A stretch of DNA of 7,024 nt from Bacteroidota bacterium (GTDB taxonomy: Bacteria; Bacteroidota; Bacteroidia; J057), in the NCBI GenBank assembly GCA_963169475.1, contig CAUJFT010000395.1, positions 1-7,024 on the forward strand. Direction: 5' to 3'. A model generated the notes under the pieces. That model saw only the letters and a program-made list of their open reading frames with translations. It was not told the origin of the DNA and searched no databases. Below, piece after piece: positions 1-6,554 of this stretch. Every line of letters starts with the position of its first letter. Position 1 is the stretch's first letter. A program made the translations under genes and the position numbers.

Positions 1-1538
1 TTTTCTGCATCTTCCGTTCCATCTGCTACGATGACAGTACCAGAGTGAATAGAATATCCGATACCCACCCCGCCTCCGTGATGCAGAGATACCCAGCTTG
101 CACCACTTGCTACATTTATCATCGCGTTCAGTACAGGCCAGTCGGCTATGGCATCGGAGCCGTCCATCATCGCCTCGGTTTCGCGGTTAGGAGAAGCAAC
201 AGAACCGGTGTCTAAGTGGTCTCTCCCAATAACTATAGGGGCTTTTACTTTTCCTTCTTTTACCAACTGATTAAAGGCAAGCGCGGCTTTTTGGCGCGCA
301 CCCATCGGAAGCCAACATATACGGGCAGGAAGCCCCTGAAAAGCAATTCTTTCTTGTGCTAAACGAATCCATCTTGCTAAGGCTTTGTCTTCCGGAAATA
401 GGTCAAGAATTACTTTATCTGTTTCATAAATATCATTCGGGTCTCCAGAAAGAGCCGCCCACCGGAAAGGACCCTTGCCCTCACAAAACAAAGGTCGGAT
501 ATAAGCAGGTACAAATCCGGGGAAATCAAAAGCGTTTTCTACCCCTCTCTTATCCTTGGCTTGTCCACGTAGATTGTTGCCATAATCGAAAGTAATCGCT
601 CCTCTCTGCTGCAATTCAAGCATCAGACGAACATGGTTTGCCATCGTGTCAAGAGATTTTTCACAATACAATGCCGGTTCATTTTCGCGTAGCAATTTAG
701 CTTCGGAAACGGTCATTCCTTCCGGAAAATAGCCGATGAGTTCGTCATGGGCAGAGGTTTGGTCGGTGAGGGTATCTACGGAAATATTTCTTTCTATTAA
801 CCTTGAAAGCAGCTCTGTAGCATTACAAAGCACACCCACAGAGAGTGCTTCTTGGCGGGCTTTGGCTTCAAGTGCGCGGTCAATCGCTTCATCAATATTG
901 TAGGAAATTACATCTAAATAACGGGTTTCTATCCTTCTTTGGATTCTCCATTCCTCTACTTCTGCTACGAGGGCAACGCCTTCGTTCATGGTAATCGCTA
1001 AGGGCTGCGCGCCTCCCATGCCACCCAGTCCGGCAGTAACGTTTAATGTTCCTTTGAGCGTGCCTCCAAAATGCTGATTGGCAATCGCTGCATAGGTTTC
1101 ATAAGTCCCTTGGACAATCCCCTGAGAGCCGATATAAATCCAAGAGCCGGCGGTCATTTGTCCGTACATAATTAGCCCTTTTTGTTCTAATTCTCTGAAA
1201 TAGTCCCAATTCGCCCAACGAGGTACGAGGAGAGAGTTTGCAAGGATTACGCGCGGGGCATTTTTATGGGTAGGTAAAATTCCTACGGGCTTGCCAGATT
1301 GAACGAGAAGGGTTTCATCTTCTTCTAAATCTTGCAATGCTTTTAGAATTAATGCTAATGCTTCATGACTTCGGGCAGCCTTTCCCGTTCCTCCATATAC
1401 TACGAGGTCTTCAGGGCGTTCGGCTACCTCCGGATGAAGGTTGTTAAGAAGCATTCTGTACGCAGCTTCTTGTACCCAGCCTTTGCAGTGCATTTTGGTT
1501 AAATCAATTTTTGTTAGTTCTGAAACAGTCTTTATCAT
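1..1538 (-). CDS. hutU: Urocanate hydratase (urocanase), 3' end beyond the left edge
   Basis: This cytoplasmic enzyme adds water to urocanate to give 4-imidazolone-5-propionate, the second step of histidine degradation to glutamate (EC 4.2.1.49); the family uses tightly bound NAD+ as an electrophile. Reading back from the ATG at 1536-1538 gives 512 uninterrupted codons with no stop before the edge. Family landmarks are all visible: GGTGKAAR near residue 49, LVQSGKPVG near 78, YGQMTAGSWIYIGSQG near 125, the glycine-rich LGGMGGAQP at 171-179, and RDHLDTGSVASP near 439 followed by the DGSDAIADWP stretch. Cys408 in LPARICWL matches the catalytic-region cysteine (Cys410 in the Pseudomonas putida enzyme). 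Bacterial urocanases usually have about 550-560 residues, so roughly 40-50 C-terminal residues lie outside. No Shine-Dalgarno sequence precedes the start, and the gene lies 51 bases downstream of the saccharopine dehydrogenase, so co-transcription is likely. No hutH, hutI or hutG is in view. Confidence 0.97.
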   Translation of the reverse strand, partial: MIKTVSELTKIDLTKMHCKGWVQEAAYRMLLNNLHPEVAERPEDLVVYGGTGKAARSHEALALILKALQDLEEDETLLVQSGKPVGILPTHKNAPRVILANSLLVPRWANWDYFRELEQKGLIMYGQMTAGSWIYIGSQGIVQGTYETYAAIANQHFGGTLKGTLNVTAGLGGMGGAQPLAITMNEGVALVAEVEEWRIQRRIETRYLDVISYNIDEAIDRALEAKARQEALSVGVLCNATELLSRLIERNISVDTLTDQTSAHDELIGYFPEGMTVSEAKLLRENEPALYCEKSLDTMANHVRLMLELQQRGAITFDYGNNLRGQAKDKRGVENAFDFPGFVPAYIRPLFCEGKGPFRWAALSGDPNDIYETDKVILDLFPEDKALARWIRLAQERIAFQGLPARICWLPMGARQKAALAFNQLVKEGKVKAPIVIGRDHLDTGSVASPNRETEAMMDGSDAIADWPVLNAMINVASGASWVSLHHGGGVGIGYSIHSGTVIVADGTEDAE

Positions 1539-1589
1539 ATTCTGAAAAAATTGGAGTTAAAATGGCTTATAATATTATTAACAAGTCGG
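1539..1589 (-). other. Short spacer between saccharopine dehydrogenase and hutU
   Basis: These 51 AT-rich bases separate the stop of the upstream gene from the hutU start. I find no exact TAnnTTTG promoter box, no GC-rich hairpin with a T-run, and no Shine-Dalgarno sequence before the hutU ATG. The only structure is a short AT palindrome around 1570-1577. The lack of a promoter or terminator favours read-through from the upstream gene, but this is inference from spacing only. Confidence 0.5.
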
Positions 1590-2927
1590 CTACGTTAAAG
1601 TTATTGTTTTCTCCGAAAAAAATATTCCATGCTCTTTTAGTTCTGTAAGGATAGGATTGTATATATCGGGAGTAGTGGGTGCAATCACGCCGCTTCTATT
1701 GATTTTCCCTTGCAAGATTAATTTCACACCCATAGCTGCCGGCAAGCCGACCGTTCGAGAAATTGCAGTATGAGAATAATCTTTTCCAATTACACTCATA
1801 TTGGAGGTTTTTTCGTAAGTTTTCCCTTCTTTTTCGTACCTTATAATATCAGTCATTACCAGCATATCCTTGTCATTGGATAAGAAAACCCATTTTTTCA
1901 TCAATAATTCATATAAGATTTCGGCAGGGGTTGCGTTAGAAATCATAATAGGAGTATCTTCTAACATTCCGGTTGATTCTAGACGGGTCATCAGGGGGCT
2001 ATTTACTGCTGTACCCAAAAATGCTGCAAGTGCTTGTTCTGCGCTTTCTCCATGGTTTGAGGGGAGGTAAGAACTGACCCATTCGCGATGCGTCATTTTT
2101 TCGGAGCCGGAAATTTTGTAATCATCAGCGGTTAGTCCGATTCGGATAAGTGCGTTCCAGCCTTCACAGTAGCCCTCCATTCTTAGTGTACCTCTGATTA
2201 GGGTTTTTACTTCTGGGATACCATACATATTAATGTAAGACCAAGAGTCCCGGTTGGCGTAAGCGTCAAATTTTCCTAATCCTTCTATCTCAATACTTTC
2301 GGTAGAGGCAAATAGACGATTATAGGGAATAAAGGCCCGTTTTCCATTTTTTAGATAGTTGGCAGCTCCTTTTCCTGCCAAGATGACATTCATAGGACTC
2401 CACGTAAACTTATATCCCCACGGGTTGTCGTTGCTTTGGGGTGCAATCAAGCTGCCACAATAGGCACGCAGTTCAGTAATCGTTCCTCCCTCCTTACGGA
2501 TAGTGTCAATCCCCTTCATAACGCTCATGTGGTCAATACCGGGGTCTGCCCCCAGTTCATTGAGAAAAATTAACCCTTTGGCTTTTGCGGCAGTGTCCAT
2601 ATTAGCCATTGCCGGAGAGATATAGGAAGCCGTTACGAGATGTTTGCCACACGCTATACAGATTTCTGCAATAGGAGGGTGCATGGGAGGAGGCAGCAGG
2701 GAGACCACAAGGTCAAAAGCCGGAATCAATGCTGTTAATTGAGGAATATCTGCCCCGTCTAAAACGATAGCTTTTGCGGAGGGGTGTCCTTTTATTTTTT
2801 GGGTGGCAAGGGCTAAATCCATGTCGCCCACTGTAACCAACCATTGATTTGCTTCTGCATTCTCTAATAGATAGTCTATTAAATCCGTAGCAGACCTTCC
2901 CGCTCCAATCACCAAAATTTGCTTCAT
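1590..2927 (-). CDS. Saccharopine dehydrogenase, L-glutamate-forming type (LYS9/SDH family)
   Basis: This is a 445-residue cytoplasmic oxidoreductase. Family members oxidise saccharopine to 2-aminoadipate 6-semialdehyde plus glutamate with NAD(P)+ (EC 1.5.1.9/1.5.1.10), mainly in lysine catabolism in bacteria. The N-terminus is a Rossmann fold with VIGAGRSA at residues 6-13 and an acidic residue (Asp35) at the end of the second strand. The glutamate-forming class is recognised by NELGADPGIDHM (123-134), Cys157 followed by NPWGYKFTWSP (168-178), RGTLR (245-249), and the C-terminal TAISRTVGLPAAMG (387-400). Length fits a stand-alone enzyme, without the lysine-ketoglutarate reductase domain fused in animals and plants. 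The start places the Rossmann motif five residues in, as expected. hutU follows after 51 bases, and a putative promoter box precedes it. The biosynthetic (reverse) direction cannot be excluded, and no partner reductase gene is in the window. Confidence 0.9.
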   Translation of the reverse strand: MKQILVIGAGRSATDLIDYLLENAEANQWLVTVGDMDLALATQKIKGHPSAKAIVLDGADIPQLTALIPAFDLVVSLLPPPMHPPIAEICIACGKHLVTASYISPAMANMDTAAKAKGLIFLNELGADPGIDHMSVMKGIDTIRKEGGTITELRAYCGSLIAPQSNDNPWGYKFTWSPMNVILAGKGAANYLKNGKRAFIPYNRLFASTESIEIEGLGKFDAYANRDSWSYINMYGIPEVKTLIRGTLRMEGYCEGWNALIRIGLTADDYKISGSEKMTHREWVSSYLPSNHGESAEQALAAFLGTAVNSPLMTRLESTGMLEDTPIMISNATPAEILYELLMKKWVFLSNDKDMLVMTDIIRYEKEGKTYEKTSNMSVIGKDYSHTAISRTVGLPAAMGVKLILQGKINRSGVIAPTTPDIYNPILTELKEHGIFFSEKTITLT

Positions 2928-2950
2928 ATTAATACGTTTTTAATTTGGGG

Positions 2951-2958
2951 CAAAATTA
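2951..2958 (-). promoter_or_regulatory. Putative Bacteroidota -7 box upstream of the saccharopine dehydrogenase
   Basis: On the minus strand this reads TAATTTTG, an exact match to the TAnnTTTG element used by the primary sigma factor of Bacteroidota. It ends 23 bases before the ATG at 2927, which would give a leader of about 20 bases. I cannot find a convincing -33 TTTG partner at the usual distance upstream, and such a motif is not rare in AT-rich DNA, so the assignment rests on position and sequence alone. Confidence 0.4.
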
Positions 2959-3019
2959 AGGTTTTTTTGCTTGTTCTTTTAGAATTTTATAGGACTACAA
3001 GGAGAGGCGATAGTAACGC

Positions 3020-3037
3020 TTCATTTACTTGAATGAA
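3020..3037. repeat. Small inverted repeat, 6-base arms
   Basis: TTCATT at 3020-3025 and AATGAA at 3032-3037 form a six-base stem around a six-base loop. With a two-base bulge the flanking GCT and AGC can pair as well. It could be a transcript 3' end structure for the hydrolase or chance; there is no T-run after it on either strand. Confidence 0.3.
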
Positions 3038-3058
3038 AAGCCTTTGTACGCTACCATG

Positions 3059-3077
3059 TATGATTTACCTAATCATA
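3059..3077. repeat. 19-base inverted repeat, TATGATT-5-AATCATA
   Basis: Seven-base perfect arms (TATGATT at 3059-3065, AATCATA at 3071-3077) flank a five-base centre. The spacing between the TGAT and ATCA half-sites is seven, not the four expected of a CRP/FNR site, so it is not called as one. It could be an operator for the saccharopine dehydrogenase, whose putative -7 box is about 100 bases away, or a weak RNA hairpin. Confidence 0.35.
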
Positions 3078-3106
3078 GAAATGCTACAAATTACAGTATA
3101 ATTTTA

Positions 3107-3123
3107 AAAACTATGGTAGTTTT
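3107..3123 (-). terminator. Possible weak terminator after the hydrolase gene
   Basis: On the minus strand, AAAACTA and TAGTTTT form a perfect seven-base stem with a three-base CCA loop, starting 30 bases after the hydrolase stop codon. The 3' arm runs into one further T before an A-tract, so the stem is AT-rich and the U-tract largely belongs to the stem itself. This makes it a poor intrinsic terminator by standard criteria, but it is the best candidate directly downstream of the gene. Confidence 0.3.
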
Positions 3124-3153
3124 AGTGCGTTTAGCATGAAAGAGGTTCTGGTT

Positions 3154-4434
3154 CTAAAATGATTTTGCCGAAAGTGCTTTCATTTTGGCTTTTAAGGAAG
3201 TTTCGGGGGTTATCCATTTCCCTATTCTAAGAATAGTTCGCTTTACAAGGCTCCCTTTGTTTCCATTTTTACTACCTTTTCGGAAACTGTCAAAGAACAA
3301 TTTAGTATGGATGGTCGCCATTCCTGCACAATTATGATGGCTAAATTTACTAGATACATTTAGCTTACTAATATGCTTTACCCCTAATTCTCTCATATTT
3401 TCATAGGTAACGATGGAGTTTTGGTAGCTCACCTCCTCGTCGCTCTTACAGTAGCATAACTGAAGGGGAGCTTCGGGTTTCCAATTATGGAGATTGTTTT
3501 CTTCTAATCTTTTTCTAAACGGAAAAGATGGATTATTGACAAATTCATTGATGATAGAATCAGAAAAAACATCTTTGGGAACTTTGGGTAAAGAGTCGTT
3601 GATTTGATAGTGCTGATATTTTCCGCTATAAAGCCTTTTTAGCTTTTCGCGAAACTCCGGCTTATATGCTTGATAGAAATCTCCATCGTAAACCTTATAG
3701 GCTTCTTGATAGGATTCATATAAATAAGGAAGGTAATGGGGTTGTGTATAAGGTTTAAACATGGTTTCTCTTTGCGCTCCGGTCATATCGTATGCACCTG
3801 ACATAGGGGAGGAAGCGGTTACTTTATACACGCCTCGATACTCGTTTTGGAGTTTACGGTGCGTTGCCATTGCTGCATGTCCTCCTTGAGAATATCCGGT
3901 AATGAAGATTTGTCCATTAGTATTTACCCCAATTTTTTCATTAAGAGAATTACATGCTTTCATCAAATCAATCGCAGCTTGACCCTCCGAATCTGCATGT
4001 TGGTACAAGTGCCGTTTTTCTCCTCTTCCAAGTCCTATATAATCGGGCATTACAACACAATATCCATCTGCGGCAAAAAAATAACACAAGGTCTCTTCTC
4101 CATTAAAAAACATTCCCCCTCTATTTTTGGCTACTGATGTGCCATGGTGATATAGTACTTGTGGCATTGCCCGATTTACGTTTACCGGAACCATATAAAG
4201 CCCTGAGGCTTTAATCTGACTTCCGTCATGCCATCGGGTGTAGTAGGTAATATCATATATGTCCACCTCGTTGTGAATGGCTACTAATATTTCTGGGACA
4301 CCCTTAGATTTCCATTCTTTACGAATATCATCAATAGACATTCTTCTTATCTTTTGGTATTCTACTATATTATCTCCATAAGCAAAAGACCACCCCATAA
4401 TGAGAATGAGCAATAAGTTAATTATACTTTTCAT
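3154..4434 (-). CDS. Exported alpha/beta-hydrolase, secretory-lipase-like
   Basis: This 426-residue protein is a probable lipase or esterase whose substrate cannot be told from sequence. Residues 1-20 look like a Sec signal peptide: a lysine, a hydrophobic core (INLLLILIMGW), then small residues ending AYG, so export across the inner membrane is likely. There is no lipobox cysteine. The hydrolase core follows: HHG at 96-98 (oxyanion-hole type HG motif), MPDYIGLGRG at 129-138, the nucleophile elbow GYSQGG at 180-185 with Ser182, a probable acid Asp332 in CKSDEEV, and His366 or His367 in FSHHNCAG. An insertion at about 220-320, rich in Tyr, Lys and Glu, resembles a lid region. Residues 385-426 form a strongly basic tail with no known sorting-domain features. 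The overall pattern resembles the secretory lipase family, but peptidase or feruloyl-esterase-like activity is possible. No neighbouring gene hints at a pathway. Confidence 0.8.
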   Translation of the reverse strand: MKSIINLLLILIMGWSFAYGDNIVEYQKIRRMSIDDIRKEWKSKGVPEILVAIHNEVDIYDITYYTRWHDGSQIKASGLYMVPVNVNRAMPQVLYHHGTSVAKNRGGMFFNGEETLCYFFAADGYCVVMPDYIGLGRGEKRHLYQHADSEGQAAIDLMKACNSLNEKIGVNTNGQIFITGYSQGGHAAMATHRKLQNEYRGVYKVTASSPMSGAYDMTGAQRETMFKPYTQPHYLPYLYESYQEAYKVYDGDFYQAYKPEFREKLKRLYSGKYQHYQINDSLPKVPKDVFSDSIINEFVNNPSFPFRKRLEENNLHNWKPEAPLQLCYCKSDEEVSYQNSIVTYENMRELGVKHISKLNVSSKFSHHNCAGMATIHTKLFFDSFRKGSKNGNKGSLVKRTILRIGKWITPETSLKAKMKALSAKSF

Positions 4435-4496
4435 AATAAAAATATTTTTAATCGTAATTTATGAAAAAGGGTTTCCCAATCTTGTTTATACATAGT

Positions 4497-4517
4497 GGAA
4501 GACAAAAATGTCTATCC
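4497..4517 (-). promoter_or_regulatory. Hairpin at the predicted 5' end of the hydrolase transcript
   Basis: AGACA and TGTCT pair around a four-base T loop, and flanking GGA and TCC extend the stem to eight pairs with one bulged T. It begins two bases after the putative -7 box, so it would sit at the very start of the mRNA, where hairpins often protect against decay. It could equally be an operator. Only the base pairing is directly visible. Confidence 0.35.
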
Positions 4518-4518
4518 G

Positions 4519-4526
4519 CAAATATA
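4519..4526 (-). promoter_or_regulatory. Putative Bacteroidota -7 box of the hydrolase gene
   Basis: The minus strand reads TATATTTG, an exact match to TAnnTTTG. Transcription would start near 4514, giving a leader of about 80 bases before the ATG at 4434. Immediately upstream lies an A-tract/T-tract block (4534-4549), but no clear -33 TTTG at standard spacing. A CRP/FNR-like palindrome sits centred about 58 bases upstream of the predicted start, a position typical of class I activation, and this raises confidence somewhat. Confidence 0.45.
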
Positions 4527-4565
4527 AACAAATAAAAAATATTTTTTTTAATAACCGTAAATTTA

Positions 4566-4579
4566 TTGATTTAAATCAT
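4566..4579. promoter_or_regulatory. CRP/FNR-family-like binding site
   Basis: The plus strand reads TTGAT-TTAA-ATCAT. This matches the FNR-type consensus TTGAT-N4-ATCAA at nine of ten fixed positions and contains a perfect 12-base palindrome (4567-4578). The centre, 4572.5, is about 58 bases upstream of the transcription start predicted from the -7 box at 4519-4526, close to the -61.5 of class I CRP/FNR activation. In such AT-rich DNA a chance match is possible, and no regulator gene of this family is in the window. Confidence 0.35.
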
Positions 4580-4618
4580 TAGTGATGTTTATGAAATAGT
4601 ATAGGTACCCCGATTCTT

Positions 4619-4672
4619 CACAAGTGTAATGCTAAAAACATTTTTTTGATACTTTTTGGCATTACACTTGTG
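4619..4672 (-). terminator. Long palindrome after thiC, possible terminator or 3' stabilising hairpin
   Basis: Perfect 14-base arms (CACAAGTGTAATGC at 4619-4632 and its complement at 4659-4672) continue, after one mismatched or wobble pair, into five A-T pairs. The result is a stem of about 20 pairs with a 14-base loop (4639-4652). It begins 16 bases past the thiC stop, so it would close the thiC transcript. There is no T-run after it on the minus strand, so it does not fit a standard intrinsic terminator. A dispersed palindromic element is an alternative. The palindrome itself is certain; its role is inferred. Confidence 0.6.
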
Positions 4673-4688
4673 GGATTCACGACAAGGT

Positions 4689-6554
4689 CTATGTTTTAAT
4701 GTAAATTTCGTTTCCGGAGGCTTCGAACTCACGTGATTTTTCCTCCATGCCTACCATAATTGCATCTTTTTCATTTTCTAACCCATGCGCTTTGGCGTAG
4801 TCCCTTACATCTTGTGTGATTTTCATGGAGCAGAATTTGGGTCCACACATAGAGCAGAAATGAGCGACCTTGGCATTATCAGAAGGGAGGGTTTCGTCAT
4901 GGAACTCTCTTGCTGTATCTGGGTCAAGGGAGAGATTAAATTGGTCGTTCCACCGGAACTCAAATCGCGCTTTGGAAAGTGCGTTGTCGCGGTAATACGC
5001 GCCCGGATGTCCTTTCGCTAAGTCGGCAGCATGTGCTGCGATTTTATAGGTAATCACTCCATCTTTTACATCTTTTTTATTAGGGAGTCCAAGATGCTCC
5101 TTAGGGGTTACGTAGCATAACATTGCTGTTCCGTACCACCCTATCATTGCGGCTCCTATTGCAGAAGTGATATGGTCATAGCCCGGTGCGATGTCAGTTG
5201 TCAAGGGTCCCAATGTGTAGAAAGGGGCTTCGCCACATTCGTGGAGTTGCTTGTCCATATTTTCTTTGATTAATTGCATAGGAACGTGTCCGGGTCCCTC
5301 TATCATCACTTGGGTATCGTGTTTCCATGCTATTTTAGTGAGTTCACCCAAAGTTTCTAATTCCGCAAATTGGGCTTTGTCATTAGCATCTGCCAAGGAG
5401 CCCGGACGCAGTCCGTCCCCTAATGAAAAAGCCACATCATATACTTTCATAATCTCACAGATTTCTTCAAAATGAGTATAAAGAAAGCTTTCTTTGTGGT
5501 GTGCAAGACACCATTTTGCGATGATTGAGCCTCCTCTAGAAACAATTCCTGTAAGTCTATTGGCAGTAAGGGGAATATAGCGTAAAAGCACACCAGAATG
5601 AATGGTAAAATAATCCACTCCTTGTTCTGCCTGCTCTATAAGGGTATCTCTGTAGATTTCCCATGTCAGTTCTTCGGGAATACCTCCTACCTTCTCCAAT
5701 GCCTGATAGATAGGTACAGTACCTACGGGTACCGGGGAGTTTCGGATAATCCATTCTCTGGTTTCGTGGATATTCTTGCCTGTGGACAAATCCATGATAG
5801 TATCTGCTCCCCACCTACACGCCCATACGGCTTTTTCTACTTCTTCTTCTATGCTTGAACTCACCGCAGAATTTCCGATATTAGCATTAATTTTTACCAA
5901 GAAGTTTCTTCCAATAATCATGGGTTCTGTTTCGGGATGATTAATATTATTGGGAATAATTGCACGCCCGGAGGCTATTTCTTCCCTTACAAATTCAGGA
6001 GTAATTAATCTTTTGGGGGTATTTGCTCCAAAACTTTCGCCTTTGTGTACCTTTCCCATGGAGGAGATTGTCTCAATTCGTTGGTTTTCTCTGATGGCAA
6101 TATATTCCATCTCCGGAGTGATTATTCCTTTCTTTGCGTAGTGTAGTTGAGAGACATTGCTTCCAGTCTTTGCGCGATAGGGCATTTGTATATGCTCATA
6201 GCGTAAGGATTTTGTTTTATCATTAGTAAGCCGCTGATTGGCATATTCGGAGGTGAATTTCCCTAATTGTTCTACGTCTCCCCTGTCTTTGATCCACGAT
6301 TCCCTTAGACGAGGAAGCCCTTTGGTTACGTCTATTTGTACTTCAGGGTCTGTATAAGGACCGCTGGAGTCATAAACGGTAACAGGAGCATTGATTTCAA
6401 ATTGTCCGGCTTCTTGTAGAGGAGTAGAGGAGAGGGTGATTTCTCTCATGGCAACTTGAATCGGATATATAGACCCATGTACATATATTTTACGGGAAGC
6501 GGGAAAAGGGCTTCTTGAGATAATTTCTTTACTTGGTACTTTTTCTGTCTTCAT
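4689..6554 (-). CDS. thiC: Phosphomethylpyrimidine synthase ThiC
   Basis: This cytoplasmic radical-SAM enzyme rearranges 5-aminoimidazole ribotide into hydroxymethylpyrimidine phosphate, the pyrimidine precursor of thiamin, releasing formate and CO (EC 4.1.99.17). It has 621 residues, close to the E. coli protein (631), and looks complete. The [4Fe-4S] cluster motif is C-terminal as in all ThiC: Cys567, Cys570 and Cys575 in CSMCGPKFC (CX2CX4C). Other conserved blocks are NFLVKINANIGNSAV (217-231), DLSTG (255-259), GDGLRPGS (379-386), EGPGHVP (419-425) and TDIAPGYDHI (453-462). The N-terminal ThiC-associated domain, with the SPFPASRKIYVHG start typical of the family, supports the ATG at 6554. 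No Shine-Dalgarno sequence is present. No thiE, thiG, thiD or other thiamin gene adjoins it, and the 67-base upstream gap holds no TPP riboswitch. A long hairpin follows the stop. Confidence 0.98.
   Translation of the reverse strand: MKTEKVPSKEIISRSPFPASRKIYVHGSIYPIQVAMREITLSSTPLQEAGQFEINAPVTVYDSSGPYTDPEVQIDVTKGLPRLRESWIKDRGDVEQLGKFTSEYANQRLTNDKTKSLRYEHIQMPYRAKTGSNVSQLHYAKKGIITPEMEYIAIRENQRIETISSMGKVHKGESFGANTPKRLITPEFVREEIASGRAIIPNNINHPETEPMIIGRNFLVKINANIGNSAVSSSIEEEVEKAVWACRWGADTIMDLSTGKNIHETREWIIRNSPVPVGTVPIYQALEKVGGIPEELTWEIYRDTLIEQAEQGVDYFTIHSGVLLRYIPLTANRLTGIVSRGGSIIAKWCLAHHKESFLYTHFEEICEIMKVYDVAFSLGDGLRPGSLADANDKAQFAELETLGELTKIAWKHDTQVMIEGPGHVPMQLIKENMDKQLHECGEAPFYTLGPLTTDIAPGYDHITSAIGAAMIGWYGTAMLCYVTPKEHLGLPNKKDVKDGVITYKIAAHAADLAKGHPGAYYRDNALSKARFEFRWNDQFNLSLDPDTAREFHDETLPSDNAKVAHFCSMCGPKFCSMKITQDVRDYAKAHGLENEKDAIMVGMEEKSREFEASGNEIYIKT

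Larger units (their letters stand above)
2959..3153. other. Non-coding spacer with small hairpins
   Basis: This stretch lies between the hydrolase stop and the promoter region of the next gene, and I see no credible open reading frame in it. It holds three short AT-rich inverted repeats (3020-3037, 3059-3077, 3107-3123). In addition, the 7-base CTACCAT at 3051-3057 is complementary to ATGGTAG at 3113-3119, so the third hairpin could alternatively pair across the second one. None has a GC-rich stem with a strong T-run, so a classical intrinsic terminator is not evident. Confidence 0.5.

Noticed and set aside
356..595. Plus-strand open frame of 79 codons
   Set aside because: It lies wholly antisense to the well-conserved hutU and has no recognisable protein features.
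1870..2070. Plus-strand open frame of 66 codons
   Set aside because: It is antisense to the saccharopine dehydrogenase; the coding signal is entirely on the minus strand.
3059..3077. Second CRP/FNR-like site
   Set aside because: The half-sites TGAT and ATCA are seven bases apart rather than four, which does not fit this regulator family.
3847..4137. Plus-strand open frame of 96 codons
   Set aside because: It is the reverse shadow of the hydrolase region that encodes the nucleophile elbow; cysteine-rich composition looks like an artefact.
4534..4549. A-tract/T-tract palindrome as an intrinsic terminator
   Set aside because: It contains only A and T, has no stable stem, and lies upstream of a gene start rather than close behind a stop; it is better explained as AT-rich promoter-flanking DNA.
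5557..5814. Minus-strand 85-codon frame inside thiC
   Set aside because: It is an out-of-frame reading within intact thiC, with no independent start signal or recognisable motif.
5598..5858. Plus-strand 86-codon frame
   Set aside because: It is antisense to conserved thiC coding sequence, like the smaller plus-strand frames at 4785-5021, 5251-5475 and 5950-6141.
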